From: Hyphomicrobium_A sp044507625
Lineage (GTDB): Bacteria > Pseudomonadota > Alphaproteobacteria > Rhizobiales > Hyphomicrobiaceae
DNA: 64,000 bases
NCBI GenBank assembly: GCA_044507625.1
Contig: JBIQJE010000002.1
Coordinates: forward strand, 284,166 to 348,165
Direction: 5' to 3'
Shown here piece by piece: positions 16,184 through 24,878 of the stretch. The notes below the pieces were generated by a model. It did not search any database, was not told the DNA's origin, and saw only the letters and a program-made list of their open reading frames with translations. A program made the position numbers and the translations under genes. Numbering within the stretch: the first letter of the stretch is position 1; the number at the start of each line of letters is the position of its first letter.

Positions 16184-16591
16184 TCAGCGCACATCGCTTT
16201 CGATGTCGTCGACGGAGTAGCCCATCTTCTCGAGGCCTTCCTCGAGGTAGTCGGCAAGCAGGGGAACGCCCATCAGATAGTTCGCCGTCGCGTTGACGCG
16301 CTCCGCGCGCGCCGTCTCCACCGCTTCGTCGAACTCTTCCTTCTCGTAAGTCCCGCGCCCCACCCACATGAGCGCGACCAGATTGGCTTGCTCGTCATAA
16401 TTCAGCCGGTCGATGAAGCTGACGAGTTCCGCGCGCGTGGGATCGTTCGTGTAATCCTCGAGGATGGCGCTGGGATCGTCCTCGGCATCGCCGTTCTCCG
16501 GCGAATCGTCCCACGCCCCAACCTTGGCGTCGTACTCACGCGCCTTGATGATGACGTGCGCGACCTTTTCCGGCGCGATATCGAGGCCCAT
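16184..16591 (-). CDS. DUF3775 domain protein
   Basis: 135 aa, strongly acidic. The family pattern is visible: EDYTNDPTRAELVSFIDRLN followed by EQANLVALMWVGRG (about 44-80), then ANYLMGVPLLADYLEEGLE near the C-terminus. Members are small alphaproteobacterial proteins of unknown function. It is convergent with the redoxin pair, and its upstream region carries a palindromic repeat. Confidence 0.82.
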   Translation of the reverse strand: MGLDIAPEKVAHVIIKAREYDAKVGAWDDSPENGDAEDDPSAILEDYTNDPTRAELVSFIDRLNYDEQANLVALMWVGRGTYEKEEFDEAVETARAERVNATANYLMGVPLLADYLEEGLEKMGYSVDDIESDVR

Positions 16592-16627
16592 AGCGGCGGT
16601 TCTCCCGGTTGCGACGAGTTGCAGCCC

Positions 16628-16732
16628 TAGACCATGATCGCTTCGGACCTTATCAGTCCGAAGCGTGAATCATCGGTCTAATCAAACAGCGAGAGCCGCA
16701 TCGCGATGCGAAGAAAAGCGATCGTGCTCTAG
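16628..16732. repeat. Intergenic palindromic repeat element
   Basis: The core is an interrupted palindrome. TAGACC (16628-16633) pairs with GGTCTA (16675-16680), and GCTTCGGAC (16640-16648) pairs with GTCCGAAGC (16656-16664), loop CTTATCA. It is followed by AGCGATCGTGCTCTAG (16717-16732), the reverse of the CTAGAGCA motif seen at 63947. The form is that of a rhizobial-type intergenic mosaic element; a transcript would fold into a long hairpin. Confidence 0.65.
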
Positions 16733-16773
16733 CCGGCCCGATAGCATCGCAGGTGAGGGAAGTGCGCAAGGGG

Positions 16774-17475
16774 TCAGTGGTTGCTGAGGGCCTTGGCGCT
16801 GCGCTTTTTCGTGGGGGAGGAAGCGGGCAGGCGTTCGCGCACCGCCGCGAATACGGCGTGGAACATCTCGGGTGTCAGGCGGCGCGTGTTGGTGTTGTAG
16901 CGCGAGCAATGAAAGCTGTCGTAGAGGCGCAGACCAGGCCTTACGTCATGCTGGGCGCCGTGGGCGAATGGAAACTGCGCCTTGCGGCAGCCGAGCGCGG
17001 TGAGGACGCTATCGTGGGCGATCCGCCCTAGCGCAACGATCGCGCTGAGATTGGGCAGCGCAGCGAGGCGTGCGCGAAGGTAGCCGCAACAGGTCGCGAT
17101 TTCCGCCGGCGTCGGCTTGTTCTGCGGCGGCACGCAGCGCACCGCATTCGAAATCATGCAACCGACGAGGCGCAGGCCGTCGTCCGGCCGCGCCGCATAG
17201 TGGCCCTCCGCAAATCCAAACTCGAGAAGGGTTCCGTAGAGGAGATCGCCGGCGTAATCGCCGGTGAAGGGCCGGCCGGTGCGATTGGCGCCGTTGAGGC
17301 CCGGCGCGAGACCCACGATGAGTAGCGGGGCCGTCGCATCCCCGAAGGATGGAACGGCCCCGTTGAACCAGTCGGGCGCTTTGCGACGGTTATCCTGGCG
17401 AAAGTCCACCAGACGCGGACACAGGCCGCAGAGCTTGGGCGCTTCGGGCCCGTACGTGTCGGTCCGCGCTGCCAT
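16774..17475 (-). CDS. Uracil-DNA glycosylase, family 5-like (iron-sulphur)
   Basis: Removes uracil or deaminated bases from DNA. 233 aa. Motif 1 GLAPGLNGANRTGRPF (55-70) and motif 2 HCSRYNTNTRR are those of type-5 (UDGb) enzymes. Cysteines Cys16, Cys19, Cys114 and Cys130 fit a 4Fe-4S cluster. Motif 1 lacks the Asp/Asn water-activating residue of other UDG classes, as is usual in UDGb. The C-terminal tail is Lys-rich. It lies downstream of the NYN gene on the same strand with an 18-base gap. Confidence 0.88.
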   Translation of the reverse strand: MAARTDTYGPEAPKLCGLCPRLVDFRQDNRRKAPDWFNGAVPSFGDATAPLLIVGLAPGLNGANRTGRPFTGDYAGDLLYGTLLEFGFAEGHYAARPDDGLRLVGCMISNAVRCVPPQNKPTPAEIATCCGYLRARLAALPNLSAIVALGRIAHDSVLTALGCRKAQFPFAHGAQHDVRPGLRLYDSFHCSRYNTNTRRLTPEMFHAVFAAVRERLPASSPTKKRSAKALSNH

Positions 17476-17493
17476 CCCGGGCGATCCGATCCG

Positions 17494-18129
17494 TCAGACC
17501 TCTTCGGGGAGGTCGTCGTTGTCCTGGAAGGATGCCGGCTCGCGCGTATAGCCGCCGCTGCGGCTGCCGAACGAACGGTTCTCCCGCGCCGGGCGGGAGG
17601 AGGGATCGCGGCAGATGAGCTGCTCCAGATCGGCGAGGTCGATGAACTGGTCCGCTTGGCGGCGCAACTCATCGGCAACCATTGGCGGCTGTGTCTGCAG
17701 CGTGGATACAACCGAAACACGCTTGCCGCTCTGCTGCAGCGCGCCGACCAGGCTGCGGAAATCACCATCGCCCGAGAAGAGCACGATGTGGTCGAGCGTC
17801 GCGGCAAGACGCATGGCATCGACAGTGAGCTCGATGTCCATGTTGCCCTTAACCTTGCGGCGCCCGGAGGCATCCGTGAATTCCTTGGTCGGCTTCGTCA
17901 CCATGGTGAAGCCGTTGTAGTCGAGCCAATCGATCAGAGGGCGAATGGAGGAATATTCCTGATCCTCCGCGAGCGCGGTATAATAGAGTGCGCGCACGAG
18001 CTGGCCCTTCTGCCGGAAGAGGGCGAGCAGACGCTTGTAATCGATATCGAACCCGAGCGACTTTGCCGTAGCGTAGAGGTTGGCACCGTCGATAAACAGA
18101 GCGATGCGTTCATTCTGATAGAAATGCAT
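17494..18129 (-). CDS. NYN-domain (LabA/DUF88) protein
   Basis: 211 aa. A PIN-like NYN nuclease fold is indicated by ALFIDGANLYATAKS (Asp near residue 14), KGNMDIELTVDAM (second acidic cluster) and IVLFSGDGDFRSLV (third). These are the conserved Asp residues of the family, suggesting RNA cleavage. The C-terminal 35 residues are Arg/Ser/Gly-rich and probably disordered. AAGGGTGAAGGA sits directly before ATG 18129. It precedes the UDG gene and is divergent from rpoZ. Confidence 0.88.
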   Translation of the reverse strand: MHFYQNERIALFIDGANLYATAKSLGFDIDYKRLLALFRQKGQLVRALYYTALAEDQEYSSIRPLIDWLDYNGFTMVTKPTKEFTDASGRRKVKGNMDIELTVDAMRLAATLDHIVLFSGDGDFRSLVGALQQSGKRVSVVSTLQTQPPMVADELRRQADQFIDLADLEQLICRDPSSRPARENRSFGSRSGGYTREPASFQDNDDLPEEV

Positions 18130-18552
18130 TCCTTCACCCTTAGGCCGCAAGTGCCGGGAAGCACAGCTGAGTAGTTTTCAATGAAAGAGGACCGCGGCAT
18201 CAGGCATGCAGCGTCGGCCGTTTCCTCATTGCTTATCACTTCCTGTGGCCCGTAAAGCATTATATTGTCGTCATTTTAAGCGACAATGTGAAGCACGAAT
18301 ATCCATCAGCATAGAGGTGTCGAATTAAAGCGCGATAGCAGCGTAATATATAAATGGCAGGAGCTTAACTTGCCGCCTTCAACCCCACCGATGGGATTCA
18401 ACGTATCCCGCTCGCGCTAGACAATGCTTGATCCTCGCTTGCTTTGCACCATCTTTCGTGCGAGTAGGGGATCAGTGGCGCAGCCAGGCCACGGTTTGCT
18501 GGCGCGGCGCCTCGATTCCCGATTGAACCGCACGTTGCAAAGGGGTGTCGCC
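18130..18552. promoter_or_regulatory. Long divergent region between the NYN gene and rpoZ
   Basis: 423 bases, clearly more AT-rich than the surrounding genes between about 18230 and 18420. It holds a 7-bp inverted repeat, ATTGTCG (18264-18270)/CGACAAT (18281-18287), and several TATA-like tracts (ATTATATT, AATATATAA). No protein gene is supported. It probably carries both promoters and possibly a 5' leader or small RNA. Confidence 0.45.
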
Positions 18553-18990
18553 ATGGCACGCGTAACTGTCGAAGATTGCGTGGACAAGGTCCCGAACCGC
18601 TTCGAGCTGGTTTTGCTGGCCGCCCACCGCGCGCGTTCCATCGCCGACGGCAGCTCCGTGACCGTCCCCGTGAACCAGGACAAGAACCCCGTTATCGCGC
18701 TCCGCGAGATCGCTGAAAAGACGATCCCGCCGGAGGATATGCGTGAATCCCTCATCCACTCCATCCAGAAGAACGTCGAGGTCGACGAGCCGGAAGCCGT
18801 TGCGGCTCCGCTGCTGCCGCCTGAGCGCCGCGCCCCCGTCCTTGGCCGCGACGACCAGGGCAGCGATACCGTCGTCGATGTGATGACGGAAGAGCAGCTT
18901 CTGCGCGGTCTCGAAAGCATGACGCCGACCGAGCCCTCAGCCAACGGTGGCCCGTCCGGTGGTCCCCGCGAGCGCGAACGCGGCCGTTGA
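18553..18990 (+). CDS. rpoZ: RNA polymerase omega subunit
   Basis: 145 aa beginning MARVTVEDCVDKVPNRFELV, the canonical omega N-terminus, with AAHRARSIADG and NPVIALREIAEK. The C-terminal 70 residues are an extension typical of alphaproteobacterial omega (acidic, then Gly/Pro/Arg-rich and probably disordered). AAAGGGG precedes ATG 18553. The rsh gene follows; omega and ppGpp act together on RNA polymerase in many bacteria. Confidence 0.96.
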   Translation: MARVTVEDCVDKVPNRFELVLLAAHRARSIADGSSVTVPVNQDKNPVIALREIAEKTIPPEDMRESLIHSIQKNVEVDEPEAVAAPLLPPERRAPVLGRDDQGSDTVVDVMTEEQLLRGLESMTPTEPSANGGPSGGPRERERGR

Positions 18991-19068
18991 GGCGAGGCCG
19001 GCGCCCGAAGGCGGCGGGCGGCCGGGTTACGTCTACCGTGGCGGGAGCCGCCCTGGGAGCGGCGGGCC

Positions 19069-21330
19069 ATGATGCGGCAATACGAGCTCGTCGAGCGGGT
19101 TCTCAGCTACGATCCTAAGGCGGACGAGGCGCTGCTCAATCGCGCCTACGTCTACGCCATGAAGGCGCACGGCAACCAGAAGCGCGCCTCCGGAGATCCC
19201 TATTTCTCCCATCCGCTCGAAGTGGCGGCCATCCTCACCGACCTCAAGCTGGACGACGCGACCATCGTCACGGCGCTGCTGCACGACGTCATTGAGGATA
19301 CGCCCGTCACGCGCGCGGAGATCGACCAGCTGTTCGGGCCGGAGATCGGCCGTCTCGTCGATGGCCTCACCAAGATCCGCCGCCTCGACCTTGTTTCCAA
19401 GAAGACGGAGCAGGCGGAGAATTTCCGTAAGCTGCTGGTCGCGATTTCCAGCGATATCCGCGTCCTGCTCGTGAAGCTCGCGGACCGTGTGCATAATATG
19501 CGCACGATCGAGCACATGAAACCGGAATCGCGCAAGCGCATTTCCGAGGAAACCCTCGACATCTACGCTCCCCTGGCCGCCCGCATGGGCATGGAGCAGG
19601 TGCGCGAGGAGCTGGAGGACCATGCGTTCCGCTGGCTGCACCCCGATGCCTACGCGGCGGTCACCGCCAAGCTCTCGGAGCTGAGAAAGTCGAACCAGGG
19701 TCTCGTCGAGGAAATCCGCGCGGCCCTTGCAGCCAAGCTCGCGGAAGTCGGCATCGACGCGGAGGTATCGGGGCGCGAAAAGAAGCCCTACGCCATCTGG
19801 CGCAAGATGGCGAACAAGCAGATCAGCCTCGAGCAGCTCTCCGACATCTATGCCTTCCGCGTGATCACCAATTCGATCGATGACTGCTATCGCGTGCTCG
19901 GCGTCGCGCACACGACGTGGCGCACGGTCCCGGGCCGCTTCAAGGACTACATCTCGACGCCGAAGCAGAACAACTACCAGTCGATCCACACGACCATCGT
20001 CGGGCCCCGTCACCAGCGCGTCGAGCTGCAGATCCGCACGCGCATGATGCACGAGATCGCCGAATACGGCGTCGCCGCGCACGCGATCTACAAGGACGCT
20101 TCGCGCCTCAACGGGCAGGCTGTGGCACAATCGCCCGACGATCTTCAGCGGGAAACAGGTCCCTATGCCTGGCTGCGCCGTCTCGTCGAGACGTTGCTCG
20201 AGGGGTCGAACTCGGAGGAGTTCCTGGAGCACACGAAGCTGGAGCTGTTCCAGGACCAGGTGTTCTGTTTCACTCCCAAGGGGCGGCTCATCGCCTTGCC
20301 GCACGGGGCGACACCGCTGGACTTCGCCTATGCGGTGCACACCGACGTCGGCAATGCCGCCGTCGGCGCGTTCGTCAACGGCCGGCACGTGCCGATCGAC
20401 ACGCAGCTGCGCAACGGCGATGAAGTCGAGATCGAGACGGCGAAGAACCACACACCCCCCGCCGCGTGGGAGAACCTCGTCATCACGGGCCGCGCCCGCT
20501 CGGCCATACGCCGCGCCGCGCGCGATGCGGTGCGCCACCAGTACCGCGAGCTCGGCCGGCGGCTGGTTGCTGCCCGGTTCGACCGGTTCGGCGAGGAATT
20601 GAGTGACGACAAGCTGAAGCAGGCTCTGCCGCGCCTCGGCTACAAGACCCTTGACGATATGCTCGCGGCCGTGGGCCGCAACGAGCTTTCCATCGACAAT
20701 GTTCTGAAGGCCGCGATCCCCGACGCGCTCGAGCACCAGCCGCAAAAATCGAGCTATCAGCGCACCCGCCGCTTCGGACGCGCCGGCAGCCAGGACGGCT
20801 GGTTCAACATCGACCGGGTGATGAGCCTCAAGTTTCGCGGCGAAGCGGCGGACAAGGCCGCCAACGGCGCTGGGCCGCTGCACGGTCCCGGCCTCGCCAT
20901 CCGCGGCGTGAAGGATGACCTGCCGGTCACATTCGAGCCCGGCGGCGCGGTGCCGGGCGACCGGATCGTGGGCGTCATGATCCCGGGCGAGGGCATCCGG
21001 ATTTTCCAGATCCACTCGCCGCGCCTCAGGGAGTACGAGCACGAGGGCTGGATCGACGTCACCTGGGATGTCGATACGGACACACCCCAGCGCTTTCCGG
21101 CGAGAATCAGCGTCACGGCCCTAAACGAGCCTGGAACTTTGGCTCAGATCGCCAAAGTAATAGGAGAGACCGGCGGCAACATCGACAACGTCCGCATGGT
21201 GCGCCGGGCGTCCGATTTTACGGAAATGCGCATCGAACTCGAGGTGCTCGATCTGGTGCATTTGAACCACATCATCGCCGGCCTCCGCGAGAAAGCAGTG
21301 GTCAACAAGGTTGAGCGGGTGTTCGATTGA
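19069..21330 (+). CDS. rsh: Bifunctional (p)ppGpp synthetase/hydrolase, RelA/SpoT homologue
   Basis: 753 aa. The HD hydrolase domain has His72-Asp73 in LLHDVIEDT and HP at 48-49. The synthetase domain has YAIWRKM, SDIYAFRVI and NNYQSIHTT. It is followed by a TGS domain (FCFTPKGRLIALPHGATPLDFAYAVH, about 400-425) and a C-terminal ACT domain (ARISVTALNEPGTLAQIAKV). All domains look intact, so both making and degrading the alarmone are expected. Single Rsh enzymes are the norm in alphaproteobacteria. Confidence 0.96.
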   Translation: MMRQYELVERVLSYDPKADEALLNRAYVYAMKAHGNQKRASGDPYFSHPLEVAAILTDLKLDDATIVTALLHDVIEDTPVTRAEIDQLFGPEIGRLVDGLTKIRRLDLVSKKTEQAENFRKLLVAISSDIRVLLVKLADRVHNMRTIEHMKPESRKRISEETLDIYAPLAARMGMEQVREELEDHAFRWLHPDAYAAVTAKLSELRKSNQGLVEEIRAALAAKLAEVGIDAEVSGREKKPYAIWRKMANKQISLEQLSDIYAFRVITNSIDDCYRVLGVAHTTWRTVPGRFKDYISTPKQNNYQSIHTTIVGPRHQRVELQIRTRMMHEIAEYGVAAHAIYKDASRLNGQAVAQSPDDLQRETGPYAWLRRLVETLLEGSNSEEFLEHTKLELFQDQVFCFTPKGRLIALPHGATPLDFAYAVHTDVGNAAVGAFVNGRHVPIDTQLRNGDEVEIETAKNHTPPAAWENLVITGRARSAIRRAARDAVRHQYRELGRRLVAARFDRFGEELSDDKLKQALPRLGYKTLDDMLAAVGRNELSIDNVLKAAIPDALEHQPQKSSYQRTRRFGRAGSQDGWFNIDRVMSLKFRGEAADKAANGAGPLHGPGLAIRGVKDDLPVTFEPGGAVPGDRIVGVMIPGEGIRIFQIHSPRLREYEHEGWIDVTWDVDTDTPQRFPARISVTALNEPGTLAQIAKVIGETGGNIDNVRMVRRASDFTEMRIELEVLDLVHLNHIIAGLREKAVVNKVERVFD

Positions 21331-21387
21331 TAGGAGAATCTGGCACGCGGGAAACGCTATAGTCGGCCGGATGGAGTAGTCTGAGGT

Positions 21388-21963
21388 ATGGTTGAGCCAC
21401 GCCCGCAACTCATCGAGCGCTTGATGGCGTTCGTGCCCACCGCCAATTGGCGGTGGTGGCAGCAATTGCGTGCCGCCGGTCGCCGCCTCGTGCGCCAGCG
21501 GGCCACCGCCCATGAGATCGCGTTGGGATGTGCTCTCGGCGCCTTTGTTTCCATCACGCCGCTGCTCGGCGTTCAGACGATCCTCGCCGTCATCCTCGCC
21601 ATCGTGCTGCGCGCCTCGGTGCCCGCCGCCATCGTCGGCACATTCGTCGGCAATCCGCTGAGCTGGCCCTTTATCTGGGTCTCGACCTATTTCATGGGTC
21701 TCCAGATGGTGGGCCTCGAAGGGGCGTTCGACCCCGCTGCGGTGCAGCGCAACGTCGAGCTCCTCTGGGCGGCGCTGCTGGATCCCTCGCCGCAGCTCTT
21801 CGATGCAACTGCCGCATTGTTCTGGCCGCTGTTGTGGCCGATGCTGGCGGGCAGCCTGCCCATCGGCCTGCTGACGGCGGCAATCGTCTACTATGTTTCC
21901 CGCAACGTCGTGCGCGGGTGGCGCAGGCGCCTTATGAATGAGACCACGGCTTCTGCCGAATAG
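21388..21963 (+). CDS. DUF2062 membrane protein
   Basis: 191 aa with three hydrophobic segments. The DUF2062 pattern is visible: RATAHEIALGCALGAFVSITP and GVQTILAVILAI, then GTFVGNPLSWPFIW (about 85-98). Function is unknown. The gene sits between rsh and pdxJ, its usual place in rhizobia. Confidence 0.9.
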   Translation: MVEPRPQLIERLMAFVPTANWRWWQQLRAAGRRLVRQRATAHEIALGCALGAFVSITPLLGVQTILAVILAIVLRASVPAAIVGTFVGNPLSWPFIWVSTYFMGLQMVGLEGAFDPAAVQRNVELLWAALLDPSPQLFDATAALFWPLLWPMLAGSLPIGLLTAAIVYYVSRNVVRGWRRRLMNETTASAE

Positions 21964-22001
21964 GCCGCCGCTTCCTCCCATGCTTTCCGGGTTTTGCCGA
22001 T

Positions 22002-22787
22002 ATGCGTGACCCCGCCTACCTGCGCCTCGGCGTCAACATCGACCACGTGGCCACCATCCGCAACGCCCGCGGCGGACGCCATCCCGATCCGTTGCGCGCC
22101 GCCTATATCGCCATCGAAGCCGGCGCCGACGGCATCACGGCGCACCTGCGCGAGGATCGCCGGCATATCTCGGATGACGATATTGCCCGCCTCAAGGACG
22201 AGCTGACGCGGCCGCTCAACCTCGAAATGGCCGCGACCGACGAGATGCTCGCCATCGCCCTGCGCCATCTGCCGAATGCCTGCTGCATCGTGCCGGAGCG
22301 CCGCGAGGAGCGCACGACCGAGGGCGGTCTCGATGTCCTCGGCGGTGGCTCCCGGCTCACCCGTGTTGTCGATTCGCTGAAGGACGTCGGCGTGCGGGTG
22401 TCGCTTTTCATCGAGCCCGATATGGGCGCGGTTGAAGCGTCCGCGCGCATAGGCGCCGACATCGTCGAATTGCACACCGGCGCCTATTGTGAGCGCGCGC
22501 TGGAGGGCAACGGCGCGGGCGTTGCGCGCGAGATGGCGCGCATCACCGACGCGGCGCGTCTGGCCGCCGCCGCAGGTCTCGAGGTGCATGCGGGCCACGG
22601 TCTCACATTCAACACCGTCGCAGCCGTTGCCCGGCTGCCCGAGATCGTCGAGCTGAATATCGGCCATTTCCTCATTGGCGAGGCCATATTCGGAGGTCTC
22701 GGCCGCGCCGTGGAGCGCATGCGCGCCCTCATGGATGCCGCGCGCCGGGAGGCTGCGTCGGAAGACGCCAGAGCGGGGACAGCGTAA
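22002..22787 (+). CDS. pdxJ: Pyridoxine 5'-phosphate synthase
   Basis: Forms pyridoxine 5'-phosphate from 1-deoxyxylulose 5-phosphate and 3-amino-2-oxopropyl phosphate (DXP-dependent vitamin B6 route). 261 aa. LRLGVNIDHVATIRNARGG near the N-terminus carries the His and Asp of the active site; HLREDRRHI, ELHTGAYCE and VHAGHGLTF are family motifs. acpS starts five bases after the stop, as in many proteobacteria. Confidence 0.96.
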   Translation: MRDPAYLRLGVNIDHVATIRNARGGRHPDPLRAAYIAIEAGADGITAHLREDRRHISDDDIARLKDELTRPLNLEMAATDEMLAIALRHLPNACCIVPERREERTTEGGLDVLGGGSRLTRVVDSLKDVGVRVSLFIEPDMGAVEASARIGADIVELHTGAYCERALEGNGAGVAREMARITDAARLAAAAGLEVHAGHGLTFNTVAAVARLPEIVELNIGHFLIGEAIFGGLGRAVERMRALMDAARREAASEDARAGTA

Positions 22788-22791
22788 GCCG

Positions 22792-23205
22792 GTGATCCTG
22801 GGCGTCGGCAATGACCTGATCGACATCCGCCGCATCGAGAAGACGCTCGATCGCTATGGCGAAAGGTTCATTGCCCGCATTTTTACTGACCTGGAGCGGC
22901 GCAAATCCGATGCGCGCCGCCAGCGGGCGGCGTCCTATGCCAAGCGCTTCGCGGCAAAGGAAGCCTGCGCCAAGGCGCTCGGAACGGGCTTGCGCGCCGG
23001 GGTCTACTGGCGGGATATGGGCGTCATCAATTTGCCCTCCGGCCGCCCAACCCTGCAGCTAACCGGCGGCGCGGCCAGGATTCTGCGGGAAATGACGCCT
23101 CCCGGACATATGGTCCGCATCGATCTGACGTTGACGGATGACTTCCCTCTCGCCGCCGCCATCGTCATCATCTCGGCCCTGCCCGATAAGGCCGATCCGA
23201 GGTGA
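22792..23205 (+). CDS. acpS: Holo-[acyl-carrier-protein] synthase
   Basis: Transfers phosphopantetheine from CoA to ACP. 137 aa from GTG 22792, which gives MILGVGNDLIDIRRIEKTL. The Mg-binding Asp8 and Glu57 (FAAKEACAKALG) are present. No ATG is available at this N-terminus, so GTG is the start. It follows pdxJ by four bases and precedes lepB. Confidence 0.95.
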   Translation: MILGVGNDLIDIRRIEKTLDRYGERFIARIFTDLERRKSDARRQRAASYAKRFAAKEACAKALGTGLRAGVYWRDMGVINLPSGRPTLQLTGGAARILREMTPPGHMVRIDLTLTDDFPLAAAIVIISALPDKADPR

Positions 23206-23325
23206 GGGGGAATGGCGCGCTGCGCCGTGCCGCACCCCGCGGCATGGCGTGAATTGCGCCTTGTCCGCAAAATGGCTATAGCGGCCCGGGGCGTGCAGCC
23301 GGGCCTGCCGCGTTGGGAGCTTTGC

Positions 23326-24087
23326 ATGGCAGTATCGGCGAATACCAGGAAAGGCGGCGGGTGGCTCGAGACGGCCACCATCGTCATCGAAGCGCTCGCC
23401 ATTGCCATGGTGGTGCGCACGTTCCTTTATCAGCCCTTCAATATTCCTTCGGGCTCGATGAAGGAGACGCTGCTGATCGGCGATTACCTTTTCGTCTCGA
23501 AGCTTTCCTACGGCTATTCGCGCTATTCGTTCTACAACTTCATTCCCTTCGAAGGCCGCATCTTCGGCGCCGAGCCCAAGCGTGGCGACGTGGCAGTCTT
23601 CAAGCTCCCGCGGGACAACTCAACGGACTACATCAAGCGCGTCATCGGCCTGCCGGGCGACGAGATCGACGTGCGCGGCGGCATTCTTTTCATCAACGGC
23701 GAGGAAGTGCCGCGCAAGCGCATCGCCGATTTCGTGACCCAGGAAGACAGCGGCCCGCCGCGGCCGATTCCGGCCTATCAGGAAACCCTGCCGAACGGAG
23801 TTTCCTACACGGTGCTCGATTCCGAAGAGAATGGCCCGTTCGATAACGTCGGACCTTACAAGGTGCCGCCGGGCCATTACTTCATGATGGGCGACAACCG
23901 GGACAACTCCACCGACAGCCGCGCGTCCTGGGGCGTGGGCTATGTGCCCTACGACAACCTCATCGGCCGCGCGGAGATCATCTTCTTCTCCGCCGCCGTC
24001 GACGAGCCGAACGCCTTCCGCTGGTGGAGCCCGTGGACGTGGCCGGCCGATATCCGTTGGAACCGTTTCTTCAAGCTCGTGCGCTAG
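23326..24087 (+). CDS. lepB: Signal peptidase I
   Basis: Cleaves Sec signal peptides at the outer face of the inner membrane. 253 aa. An N-terminal membrane helix (about 15-32) leads into the catalytic Ser44 in PSGSMKETL; the general base Lys104 lies in KRVIGLPGDE, and GDNRDNSTDSR is box E. ATG 23326 is preceded by GGGAGC; an upstream frame from 23212 lacks family similarity. Confidence 0.96.
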   Translation: MAVSANTRKGGGWLETATIVIEALAIAMVVRTFLYQPFNIPSGSMKETLLIGDYLFVSKLSYGYSRYSFYNFIPFEGRIFGAEPKRGDVAVFKLPRDNSTDYIKRVIGLPGDEIDVRGGILFINGEEVPRKRIADFVTQEDSGPPRPIPAYQETLPNGVSYTVLDSEENGPFDNVGPYKVPPGHYFMMGDNRDNSTDSRASWGVGYVPYDNLIGRAEIIFFSAAVDEPNAFRWWSPWTWPADIRWNRFFKLVR

Positions 24088-24164
24088 CCTAACAGAGGCT
24101 TAATGGTGCCGCCGTGCGCCCTCGGGGCGGCGGTCAAGAATGCTTTCAAGCCCGCGTATGTCCA

Positions 24165-24878
24165 GTGATACTGCGCCCGAGAAAATATAAGGACCTCGAG
24201 AAAGCGCTGGGGCACCGGTTCCGCAACCAGCAGCTTCTCGAAGTGGCCCTCACCCATGCGAGCATGCGCGGCGGCAAGGCCCATCGCAGCGATAACGAGC
24301 GGCTGGAATTCATCGGGGATCGCGTCCTGGGGCTCGTGATCGCCGAGGCGTTGAGCGAGCGCTTTCCGGAGGCCACCGAAGGCGAGCTCGCGCGCCGCTA
24401 CAACCGGCTCGTCCGCGGCGAGGCCTGCGCGCGGATCGCCAGGTCTATCGGCGTGGGCGAATACCTCATTCTGTCGGAAAGCGAAGCGGGCAGCGGCGGC
24501 CGGGCCAAAGGCACGATTCTCGCCGATGCGATGGAGGCCATCCTGGGGGCCATCTTCCTCGATGCCGGCTTCCAGACCGCGCGCACGGTTGTGCGCAGCC
24601 TCTGGGGCGATGAGGATGACCGCCGCCCCGAAGGTGCGCGGCCCGACGCCAAATCTGCGCTGCAGGAATGGGCGCAGGGCCGGGGGCTCGCGTTGCCCGA
24701 ATACGTGGAGGTGAGCCGCAAGGGGCCGGACCATGCCCCGCGCTTCACCTCCGAGGTGCGGATTTCCGGGTGTGCGCCGGCCCAGGGCGAAGGGCCCTCG
24801 AAACGGGCCGCAGAGCAGGCAGCCGCGCGGATGCTGCTGGAACGTGAAGGCGTAGCGGGAGCCGACGTCGATGAGTGA
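24165..24878 (+). CDS. rnc: Ribonuclease III
   Basis: Cleaves double-stranded RNA (rRNA processing). About 237 aa from GTG 24165; GTG 24114 would add 17 residues. The catalytic signature NERLEFIGDRVLG and the acidic residues in ADAMEAILGAIFLD are present. The double-stranded RNA-binding domain is at the C-terminus (DAKSALQEWAQG, then KRAAEQAAARMLL). The start is uncertain: an out-of-frame ATG at 24158 reads MSSDTAPEKI, then stops. The 3' end overlaps era by 8 bases. Confidence 0.92.
   Translation: MILRPRKYKDLEKALGHRFRNQQLLEVALTHASMRGGKAHRSDNERLEFIGDRVLGLVIAEALSERFPEATEGELARRYNRLVRGEACARIARSIGVGEYLILSESEAGSGGRAKGTILADAMEAILGAIFLDAGFQTARTVVRSLWGDEDDRRPEGARPDAKSALQEWAQGRGLALPEYVEVSRKGPDHAPRFTSEVRISGCAPAQGEGPSKRAAEQAAARMLLEREGVAGADVDE

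Noticed and set aside
19033..21042. Long minus-strand open frame antisense to rsh
   Set aside because: Shadow of the rsh gene, which shows all expected domains.
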